From assembly GCA_004335835.1 (NCBI GenBank), contig RWJK01001396.1, forward strand, positions 7,934 to 71,933: 64,000 bases of DNA, given 5' to 3'. Position 1 is the stretch's first letter, and each line of letters begins with the position of its first letter. This document shows positions 42,001-51,595 of the stretch, one piece after another. A model generated the notes under the pieces. The model was not told the DNA's origin. It made no database searches and saw only the letters and a program-made list of their open reading frames with translations. The DNA is from Scenedesmus sp. ARA3 (Eukaryota > Chlorophyta > Chlorophyceae > Sphaeropleales > Scenedesmaceae). The position numbers and the translations under genes are program-made.

Positions 42001-43848
42001 TTGGCGCTGTAGCTGTAGCCGTACGCCATGGTCCTGCACTGCTGTGTGCAGGGTGCAATCAGTCAGGAGGGCAGTTGGCTGAGCATGTGCATGATCCTGC
42101 TGCTGCTGCTGCTTCCAGGCTGCCATGGAGGCGCGTGACAAGGAGCGCCTGGACCGCATGGCAAAGGAGGCAACAGAGCTTGCGGCAGCAAATGCAGCCA
42201 AGAAGAAGAAGGCAGAGGAGCGCATCGCAGGTGCGGGCAGGGCTTGCTGTGCGCTGTGCATTGTTGCTGTTCACAACCATGCTGTGCTACCTGGCTGCCT
42301 GCTGGCCAAGATGCAGTGTTGTGCTGATTGTGCTGCTAGATAGACTGCAACATCTTGTAACTCAGCTTGTTGGGTGCTGAGAGGTCACCTGCTTATGCTG
42401 CTCTGTTGTGTTGCTGCTGTGCAGCTGCCCTGGACATGAACACCAAGATCCTGCACCAGAAGCACTCCGACTTTGAGCGGCGCGAGGCAGCCAGCGAGGT
42501 GAGGCGGGCAGTCTGCTCCAACCACTACTGCCATGACAGCTGCGATGTGCATTGGATTGACTGCGGGATGTTGCTGTTGGCGTGAGCTGTCTGGCCAACA
42601 AATTGTGCAGCTGCACTGGCCTGCTGCCATGGCCGCATTGCACCAACAACAAAACGTCTTCCCCTGACTGTACTCATTGTGCTTGGCTGTGTGACATCTG
42701 CCTGCGCCTGCTGCCGCAGGTGCGCCGGCTGGAGATGGAGGCTGAGCACAAGCGCCAGGACGAGCTCAAGCACCAGGCGGAGGCGGCCAAGGAGGCGGAG
42801 CGCAAGGCCAAGTATGAGCTGGCGCTGGCGCGCGAGGAGGAGCGCAAGATGGTGAGGCATGCGCGTGTGGGGTGGCGGCTGTGGGTTTATGTGTAGTTAC
42901 ACAGAGAAAGATTCCCTGCGAACAGTTGTGACGGCCATTTGCGAGCATGCAGCAGAGAGAGGTGTTGTGAGCAGATGATAGGCACAACCCGGGCTGCAGG
43001 ACGGCTGGTTGTGGGTCGCAGGAGGGATGTCGTCGGGTGACTAGCACTTGCTTCTGAAGAGCATACTCAGGCACAGCACTTCTGAATGACTGCTGCATAT
43101 CTCCTGCCTGCGCCAGCCCCCTGGTGTGGGTGGCGTGTCTTGCATGCTGACTGTGCCGCTGTGCTGTGGGTGCTGCCTGCAGAGCATCCAAGAGCGTGCC
43201 AACAACAAGGAGCACATGCTGGCGATGGTCAACGCTGAGCGCAAGGCCACCAACGACCGCAAGCGCATCGAGCGCGAGCTCTTTGACAGCCTGCGGCGGG
43301 ACAAGGTGGACAGCATACAGAAGATGCAGGTGGGTGGCGGCAGTGGGTGCTATAATCATTTGCATGCGGTTGCCATGCTGTCATTCACAGCCGTGAGAGC
43401 AACAGTCGGACATGCAGCATCAGGGTCTTGCTTGTTCAGCGGCATGGAGCAGGGGCAGTGTGTGCCTCCGGCAGCAGCGTATCAGCATGACATGCATCTG
43501 TTCCGCATGCATCGTCACTCAATGAGCCCATAACGGGTACCTCAAGCACATTTTTGCATCTGATGTTTCACTTGCACCCGGGGCCCTGCTTGACCTGCTG
43601 CGCAGGCCTACCAGCGCCAGCTGCTGCTGGAGAAGATCATGGACGAGAACGAGAAGACGGCGCAGCTGCTGGCGCAGCGCCAGTTCATCCAGGAGCAGCG
43701 CAAGGCCGCCAACATGAGCGCCAGCCTGCACCGCAACAAGGTCAACCAGCTCATGGAGAGCATGAAGAACATCCACAACATCGAGAAGCTGGCGCCAGGC
43801 GGCACTGTGGATGTGTCTCAGCTGACTGCGCAGCTGGGCAGCCTGTAG
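39039..43848 (+). CDS. Long coiled-coil protein, probable ciliary/flagellar
   Basis: Thirteen exons, 39039-39095, 39262-39325, 39901-40094, 40267-40357, 40610-40722, 40979-41131, 41369-41496, 41842-41932, 42119-42230, 42425-42498, 42720-42851, 43183-43329 and 43606-43848, are all phase-consistent (532 residues). An N-terminal globular piece contains TSPKSIEACFRLGIDPLELAFKP, resembling the SP(K/R)SxEACxxxGIxPxEL motif of some cilium-associated coiled-coil proteins. The remainder is nearly continuous coiled coil rich in Glu/Arg/Lys/Gln (ERREKVEEARRETERILAAQ and similar), ending VDVSQLTAQLGSL. The family resembles flagellar-associated proteins, and the exact ortholog is not recalled. Its position beside POC5 agrees with an axonemal or basal-body role, which is inference. 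No exon-edge duplications were noticed in its twelve introns. Confidence 0.8.
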
Positions 43849-45347
43849 GGTGGCGAGGATGGTTCAGGCTGGGCGGGACTGGGTGACGCAGCTGTTCAGT
43901 CTGTGGGTTGATGAGGCTGGGTGAGGCTGTCAGAGGCTGGGTGAGGCTTGAAGGTGCAGCAGCAGGCGGCGGCGTGGCGGGTGGGCTGCTGGGGTGTGGG
44001 GGTTGACGGGCACCAGTGATTGACGGCTTGCAGGTGCTGAGATAGGCCTGTATGTGCTTGGCTGCGCAGCTGTGCGTGGGATGGAGGACTGGCAGGGGCA
44101 TTGCAGCTGTGTTGGTGTGCTACAGCAGCAGCGGGACAGCTGCTGGTGTGTCAGCAGGTCTTGACATTGTGGGTGTCGGGGTGCTGAGTCAGCGTTTCAG
44201 GTTTGGCAAAAGACTGAGCAAGTGTACTGGGCTATTTTTACCAACAGCAAGTGTGTCGCTTGCGCCGGCAGGAAGGGGCACAGGGGGGGTTTTCTTTGCA
44301 AGGACAGCAGGGCACACTTGGGTTCATCCCAGCTTTATGCAAAGTTTGTAGCTTATGTATCAGCATATTGTTGCACACCAGCCCGTGACGTGGTTTGGTG
44401 TGTTGACTGGCTGCCCAGCCACTGATGGCCGGCAGCAGCAGTTCTGCAGTGCTGCTGCAGCTGTTTGGCTGGTCTATAGGCCACACTGACCACATTACTG
44501 TACATCTGTATTACTTTTGACACGTGCACGTCCTTTACAGCTCCATTACAGCTTTATACTGCGCCAAAAACCTGATCGTTGGTTGTAACTGCATGGATCC
44601 AATAACACAGGACGTTACAGCACTGTACAGCAGGAGAAAGCGTGGCAATCCACAGCTGATTGTGTGTTACACGGGTGGACCGGACATTTCCGTGTGGGGC
44701 TGAAAGTCACGGCTTGACTGCAGGCCAATGCAACACTCTAACAATGGGCAGCTGCCTCGACATTCGCTGTTCAGGCATCCAAACACCAGTGACCCTTGCC
44801 TTAAGCCAGACAGCAGTATATGCCATGCAGTGCACATTTGTGCCGCACAAGCAGACACATGACAGATGCAGCTTCAGCATTGCATTGCAGCAGTGCTTGA
44901 AGCAAACTAGTGACCAAAGTAAACGGCAGCCATACGCATGCGCGATGTCATGCTTAGCCTCGTGTGACGTTTGGTGCGAAGTTCACAGAACCCACAAGTG
45001 CATGCATGCCTCACATGCACTGCGCAAATACATGCATGCGCATGGCCGCATGATGCAGGCATCAAGTAAGCCTTGCCTTCTGCACAGATTTTGTGCACAT
45101 GCCGAAAGATGCAGCACAAGGTCGAGCCTGCCCAAGCCACCGCTGCTGCCGCGGACAAGCCCAGCTTGATGACCGCTGCTGCTGCTGCTGCTGCTGGAGG
45201 TGCTGCTGCTACTGCCGCTGGCAGTACTCCAATTTCTGTACAACAGCAGCTGTCAGCTGTTATGTGAGGCAGTGGCCCTTGAGTCACACCTGTCACACCT
45301 GTATAGACCTGCCAGACCACACTGCTGCTGCTGCTGCTCCAAGCACC
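43849..45347. other. Convergent 3' flanks, coiled-coil gene and iojap gene
   Basis: 43890-43950 has a GAGGCTGGGTGAGGCTG-type short repeat. TGTAA occurs at 44584-44588. Near 45120-45180 a minus-strand segment (SSGGLGR) echoes the iojap C-terminus, so the + frame at 45073-45267 is probably not a gene. Confidence 0.45.
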
Positions 45348-46421
45348 CTACAAGTTCTTTGACCAAACCGGGGCCGACCTTCCCAAGCCCCCGCTGCTGC
45401 TGCTGTCCAGCTCAAACGCCTCTTCCCTGCCGCTACCGCTGCTACTGCTGCCTGCCTCTTCCTCACCCAGGAATGGCAGCGGCACCTCCTCTGCTGCTGC
45501 ATAGAAGCTATCAATATCATAATGCTCGCGCTGCTCCCCAGTAAACACATGCACCACGACATCCCCAAAATCTAGAACCTCCCACTGGCTGGATCCTGCA
45601 GAGTTCTGCTTTGTGCGGTTGAAGCTTTGCTGCGCAGCATCCTCCATGCGGCCCAAAACTGCCAGCAGCTGAGGCCGCGACATGACGCTGCACAGCACCA
45701 TGTAGCTGCACCAGCTGACCAGCGGCTCCACGTGCAGCACTGACAGGTCAGCAGCCTTCGTGTCGTCAGCGATCTGTTATGACAGATGTAACAGACGTAA
45801 CAGATGGCAGGGGTGTTACAGGGTGGTTAGAAAGTGAAAGCTTGTACTCGGCGAGCTAGCTATGGGAGGTGGAGGTGTGGCATGCGTGTGCAGCAACAGC
45901 AATGCTGTCGAATTTTGTTGCAAACGGCCCACACCTGTGCAAAGCAATGTGTGCTGTCAACGTAAAATAAGGTGCAATGTCTAGCTCCGCATGCTGACCC
46001 AGAGTCATGTCAGCAGGAGCAACCAAATCAGCAGCAGGGGACGCTGAGTGACTCAGCTGCAGACATTTATAGGTAACATTTTGAACAGCTGCGCCAGCCT
46101 ACGACATGATGCGGTGTGTGCAATCCCTACCTTAGCCATTGCAACTGCAAACTCCCTAGAGTCATCAACACGGCCACTTGTTGATGGTGCCTCTGCTGCT
46201 GCTGCCGCTGCTGCCATGCACACCCTGCTGCTGCTTGTGGCTGCATGCCTCGCAACAATGGCGTGGTGCTGCTGAAATTGGGCAGCCATGCACAATTGCC
46301 GGCTGCAGGACGCTGCTGCTGCGATACTGCGGGTGTGCATGCCCCTGGCCACCACAAGCTGCTGCTGTGGCGCAACAGTGCTGCTGCGCAGCTGTGTTGA
46401 TTGCGCTGCACGCATGTTCAT
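45348..46421 (-). CDS. Iojap/RsfS-like ribosomal silencing factor, organellar
   Basis: Two exons, 46421-46131 and 45773-45348, join in phase 0 (238 residues). Residues 1-70 form a basic, Ser/Ala/Gln-rich organelle leader starting MNMRAAQ (a second Met lies two codons on). The RsfS domain spans about 80-185: FAVAMAKIADDTKAADLSVL, then LVSWCSYMVLCSVMSRPQL in place of the usual SSFCDYFVI strand, then WEVLDFGDVVVHVFTGEQREHYDID. RsfS binds ribosomal protein L14 (uL14) and blocks joining of the subunits when nutrients are short; plant iojap acts in plastids or mitochondria. The C-terminus is a poly-Ser/Gly extension beyond the usual end. Choice between plastid and mitochondrion is open. Confidence 0.88.
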
Positions 46422-47093
46422 TTTGATACTGCTTTCAAGGCTTAGGCAAAGTGTTTGTTGTATAAGGCTCGATGCAAGTGTCACGAGAGCCCAGCCGGCA
46501 AACAGGCGAGAAACTTGTGCCAAGACACAGGGAAGGCTCGATAAAACAAACAATGATTCCTGCAGGCATATAGTGACGCAGGGCCGAGTTGACACAGGTT
46601 AAATCACCTTACAACATGTGAGTGTACGGGAGCAGTCATAACAGGTCACTTTCGCAGCGACTTGCCATGCGTGCAGAACGGCATGCAGAGCGCTGCATTG
46701 TGTCCCAAGGCACCTTTATGGATAGAGCACCTGCCATCAATCACATCAGCATTGCATCTCCAACATTTACCACATCCCGTTGCACTGCATCTGGTAGCCA
46801 TCAGGCTGCTGGATGTGCTCATCCTGCAACATCATGCTGCACCACTACAAGCCAAACGCTTGGGCTCAAGCCAATAGCGTCGCAGCAAGCACCTTGCATC
46901 ACAAATCAGGGCGCACAACAGATGCTCCACATGTGCACCACCCAGCTGTCAGGTAATAACCTCCCATGTACGAGTACCAGCTGCGGCCTGACAATCCACA
47001 CGCAATGCAGGAGCATCATGCACGGTTGCATACGTAGACTAGCTCTGCACTTCCTTTCCCTGCGCCCACTGCTGCTGCTAGCCGCTGACTGCT
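46422..47093. other. UFSP2 3' flank and iojap promoter region
   Basis: 672 bp between two minus-strand genes. The minus strand has TGTAA at 46613-46609, a possible UFSP2 poly(A) signal. The + frame at 46622-47302 overlaps the UFSP2 last exon antisense and is not supported. Confidence 0.45.
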
Positions 47094-49082
47094 TCAGACT
47101 GTGGAGGGCCGCTGCGGGCACAGGAAGTTGTAGAAGGCATCCTTCACAAAGAGCGGGCCGCCTGCTGCTGCGCTGTCACCCAGCTGCTTCCAGCCCACCC
47201 AGGTGCCCTGCCAGATCTTCTTCAGGTCCTCGCCTGCGGCACAGCGGTAGTTCATGGTATAGATCATTTGCTGTAACGTGTTACATGGCATGTGATATCT
47301 AATCGCGCATCCAAGGATCCACAACACCGTGTATACAGTCACTGTCATATGAAGCAGGAGTAGGCCATGGGTCTGCTGACAGCGAACTCCACAGCTGCCC
47401 CAGGGAAACAAAGCCTCATTGAAATAATGTAGCCAAAAAACCATTATCCACAGGTGCCAGTGGGCTCAGATAGCACCCTCACCTCCAGTGTAGTGTGGGT
47501 CCAGGATGAGGAAGGCAGCCTCGCCTGTGTCCTCGTTGAAGGCCACGCCTAGCAGCGTGTAGGCCAGCACGCCACCTCCAATCATGATGGGGGTGCCCTG
47601 GCTGGCAAAGTGCTGCGCCAGCGCACGCGCATTGGCGGGGATCTCACTGCCTCTGTTGACGGTGAGCACCTGTGTTGACAGGTTTTGCCAGGTTGACAAC
47701 AGCAGCAGCAGGTGCACGCGGTGAGATGAGACAACAGGCTCTTGCAGGAAATGTCTGCACAGAGGTGACTACTTTCAACATCGCAGCGCTCCCAGCAGCG
47801 TGTAGGCCATCACAGCGCCTCCAATCATGATGGGCGTGCCCTAGCTGGCAAAGTGCTGCGCCAGTGCACGTGCATTGGCGGGGATCTCGCTGCCTCTGTT
47901 GACGGTGAGCACCTGTGCGCAGATATATAGGGTTGTCGGAAAGCGGCACCAGGGCGCAGAGTCAGGACAGATTGTGACAGATGACAACAGCCGCACCTGG
48001 TGCGCAGGGTGAGTTCAGGCATATGGCACTTGCAGGACATGTCAGCCTAGCAGCTGGCACCCTGATAACCTGAACCCACCCAGCTAGTGACACCCTAACC
48101 CCCTAAACCAGCTAGTGACTCCCTTCACCCTGGCCCCACCTTGTGAGTGGTGCCGTGCCCCACACCTAACCTAACAGGTGTGTCACACCCATTACAACGT
48201 TTATATGTGAGGAAGTTTAACAAAGCCCTGCGCCCACCCTGCTGGTGACGCCCAGGTACTGGTCCAGATTGTAACTTTTCATGGTTGATATTAACAAAGC
48301 CTGCACCCACCTTGCTGGTGACGCCCAGGTACTCGTCTAGGATGTAGCTGAGCTCCATGACACATACCACAACAGACACCGTATACATGCACCCGTAGGG
48401 TTGATTTCAACTCAACCCTGAACCCACCTTGCTGGTGACACCCAGGTACTCGTCCAGGATGTAGCTGAGCTCGATGGCCCCTATCCAGTTGCTGCTGCCA
48501 ATGAACGAGGCCTCCTTGTCCTTCAGCGCCACCAGCACCTCCTGGATCTGCCTGCAGGCATTGGCAGGAGCGTTACATTATGCAACAGTAACATGATGTG
48601 CCATGACATTAAAAACTGTTCAACTATGGCATACGGCGTTGGCACCAGCAAAGACTGACAGACGGACTGTATGCGGAGCGACCAGCAACTTGAAAATACG
48701 CATGCACCGCACTCAGTATGGTGATACGGCACCAACCATGGCTGCACATATATAGGACGGAACATTGCTACAGCATTGATGAAAAGTGACACACCTATGC
48801 CCAGGCAAGGGCTTGGTGATGTACTTCTGCAGCTGCTTACTGTGCTCACAAGCAATACACATCGCCGCCAACATGCAGCACACCATTGCTGTTCACCATT
48901 ACCACACGACCCACCTGTGCCCCGGCACGGGCTTGGCGGTGTACTTCTGCAACCGGAACCACGACACAATCGTCTGCAGCGAGCGGTACGCGCAGCCCCA
49001 GCCCGCATCATTGAACTTGTCCTGCATATAGTGGTAGTACTCGTACGCGCCATCCACCAGGTACAGCTGGCCACCGATGCCT

Positions 49083-49131
<49 letters not shown>

Positions 49132-51205
49132 GAGTTGGCCTGCATGTAGTGGTAGTACTCGTAGGCACCATCCACCAGGTACAGTTGCCCGCCGATGCCT
49201 GCGGCAGCAGCAGCAGCAGCAGCAGCAGCAGTGTGTCAGCAGCAACGCTTTGCTGCGCATGCCATGCATCAAAGCAGGGGATGCAGCCAAACTGATGCAA
49301 CAAGTCATCCCTGCATGTTGTGGGCCAGGCAACATGCCACAGGAATGAAGAGCCAACGGCAGCACACACCTGCCCCTTGTACTCAACTCACATGGACATG
49401 TGAAGCTGCTACAGCATGCTGTACCTAACCGTTGTGACATTGCTGTTCCCCCAAACCCGCACCTGGAGCCGGCAGACCCTCATGCACATTACGAAGCCGC
49501 AGCGAGCGTGGCACCCCCGCTGCAATGCTGCTGCCGCCGCCGCTGCTCCACTCGAGCGCATTCGCAAAGCGCAGCATCGGCACGTTGCTTGGCAGCCCCA
49601 GCAGCGTATGCAGCTGCTGCCTCCTAGGCAGTAGCTTGAGTTCAGTACTTTCGAGGGATTGGTGCAGCAGCGGGTAACATACTGTGACAGGGAAGCCTAG
49701 CCCAGGTGGCAGAAAGTGACAGGCACGCAGAGGGGTTAGCTGCTGCCCCTGTGCGGATTGCTGCTGCAGCAGCGCCTGCATGGTAGCGAGCTGGCCTCGA
49801 AGAGCCGGCAGCAGCAGCGCTGCTGGAACTTCACTCAGCTGCATGCTGCTTGGTGCATATGCGAGCACGTCCAGACTGAGGGTAACGCTGCTGATCTGCT
49901 GCTGCTGCTGGTAAGGCTCGAATTCAAACATGGGTGCTGTCGGCTTGTCGCTGCTACTGCTACTGCTGCTCTGAAGTGGTAGCAGGCTCACACATGGGTT
50001 GCTGCTGCTGCTGCTGCTGCTGTTCATGTTCAGAGCATCTTGCACAGTGCCCTTGCTGCTGCTGTGGATCAGCAAAGGGCTTGCCTGCTGCTGGCCCTCT
50101 GCTGCTGCTGCTACACCTGGTTCTGTTACGAACACAAGCTTCGGCGTCAGCAGCTCCTGCTGCAGCTGCTGCACTGCTGCTTGGATTGCAGCAACGGGCG
50201 GTGGGCTGCTGCCGGCGTTCCCGTTTGCTGCTGCTGTGCCGCTGCTGCTGGTGGCGCTGGGGGTTGCTGCATACTGCACAGACAGCTGCACGTCTAGGTG
50301 ACACCTGTAGGCACACAACAAGAAAACATGCGCCGTGCTTGAGCAGCTGCATATAGATATGGGCAGGCGGTGCGCACCAGCTGCGCCAGAAAGAGGTTGA
50401 AAGCTACTCTGCAGCCAGAGTCATCAACACAGCACATACAGCAAGATCAACCAGCAGCTGCTGCTGTAGCACTAGCCGCAAGCACTGTTGTGGTGTTTCC
50501 CATTCAGCGGGTATTTCTGGTAGCAGTTACCTCAGGGGTACAAAGCCAGCAGCAATGTTCAGCTCAGCGTCGTCAGCGCCAGCTGCTGCTGCAGGAGCAG
50601 CAGCCTCTGCTGCTGTCACCTGTTGGCCTGCTATGCTCCAGGTCGCACTGCTTGCTGTGTCGGCAGCTGCTACTGCAGGAACATTGGCTGCAGCAGGCTT
50701 CCAGGCGCTACTGCTGTTGCTGTTTGATGAGTAGCTCCCCACTGCATGCAGGCCTTGGGGCAGCAGTGCTGCCAGGTCACCTACAGAGGCGACAGCAGCA
50801 GAGCGGAGAATGGCAGTACATAGCACAAGCGCTGAATGTTGCTTTTGATACGCATGCAACAGATTGCAGACTTGCTTCCATGCTCTGCATGCGTAGGTTA
50901 ATAGCAAAGTCTCTTGTTGAGGCCAGCACTGTAACAACAGTCAGTGAGCATATACCATTAGCACTGCAGCATAAACATGAGCATTGCTTGCGGATGGGAT
51001 GGAGATATCAACAAGTAGTCTTGTAACCAAACTCCTGTTAAGCAGACTCACCTGCTGCTTCTTGAATCCCTCCAGCAGCAGCTGGCACGCTGCCCAGTAC
51101 TGCTACTGCTTTGCTGTTGGCATCTACAGCAGCTATCAGCAGGCCCTGCTCGCCTGCTTGCAGCTGACTGATTACGATCGGGGCAGTGGTCAACGACCAC
51201 GCCAT
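47094..51205 (-). CDS. UFSP2: UFM1-specific protease UFSP2 (peptidase C78)
   Basis: Seven exons, 51205-51052, 50780-50531, 50304-49463, 49080-48915, 48551-48428, 47669-47483 and 47233-47094, are phase-consistent (620 residues). The start MAWSLTTAP sits in a good ACC-ATGG context. The N-terminal half is the variable MPN-like/adaptor region, interrupted by poly-Ser/Gln. The C78 protease domain reads [22 protein letters not shown] (catalytic Cys445), then [47 protein letters not shown] (Asp569, His571), ending [19 protein letters not shown]2 matures UFM1 and removes it from ER-bound ribosomal and other targets. Exons 4, 5 and 6 are each flanked by partial copies of themselves in the introns. It is divergent from the DUF3067 gene. 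Confidence 0.93.
47783..47912 (-). repeat. Decayed copy of UFSP2 exon 6 with a stop
   Basis: About 130 bp starting at a CAG acceptor-like site (47912) match the first two thirds of exon 6 (47669 onward), offset 243 bp. A C-to-T change turns the Gln of ASQGTP into TAG (47843-47841), so inclusion would truncate the protein. Confidence 0.88.
48231..48480 (-). repeat. Tandem copies of UFSP2 exon 5 3' edge
   Basis: Exon-like ends at 48428 (real), 48311 and 48238, each after DEYLGVTSK or a variant and each followed by a GTGGG donor; periods 117 and 73 bp. Weaker echoes may continue to about 48065. Confidence 0.88.
48786..48960 (-). repeat. Copy of UFSP2 exon 4 3' edge
   Basis: The exon 4 end ([10 protein letters not shown] plus donor, 48915) recurs ending at 48795, period 120 bp, with GTGTGT as donor. 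Confidence 0.85.
49020..49200 (-). repeat. Copy of UFSP2 exon 4 5' edge plus CAG tract
   Basis: An exon start ([20 protein letters not shown]) after a CAG acceptor begins at 49198 and again at the real exon start 49080, period 118 bp. Each copy is preceded on the sense strand by a CTG tract. Confidence 0.9.
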
Positions 51206-51595
51206 GGTGACTATGGCTTCTCCTGCAAGCAGTTCTGCTCAACCGCCAGGAAGGTGGTCGTGCACTGAAAGTGGATGGGTGGTAGTACGGTTTGGAACAT
51301 TACTATGACCTTCATCAAGTGCACAAACAGTATCAAATGGACGATGAGGAGCCATTGGTTGAACAGGTTCTGGCACTTCGCTGCGCGCCCTTTGCAACAG
51401 TCACTTCACACTTCGTGCAGAAGCAAGAGAACCTGCATACCTCTCATTGTCAAATATGACCAGTTGCGTGACTGTGTATGTTTCTCGATCCCCTGCTTCC
51501 CTGTCGCCGCTCCTAGCTTGCTGGTTGAAGTCCCCACCACACAGCCAGCTGCTGGCACACTCCCTGTCTTGGCGGGCACCATAAACCTGTGCACG
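51206..51595. promoter_or_regulatory. Divergent promoter interval, UFSP2 / DUF3067
   Basis: 390 bp separate the two start codons and must contain both promoters. No clear TATA box or known motif. Confidence 0.45.

Noticed and set aside
45073..45267. + frame ending in an Ala-rich tail
   Set aside because: No upstream partner, and the segment resembles a minus-strand echo of the iojap C-terminus.
48776..49348. 190-codon + frame
   Set aside because: Antisense to UFSP2 exon 4 and its copies.
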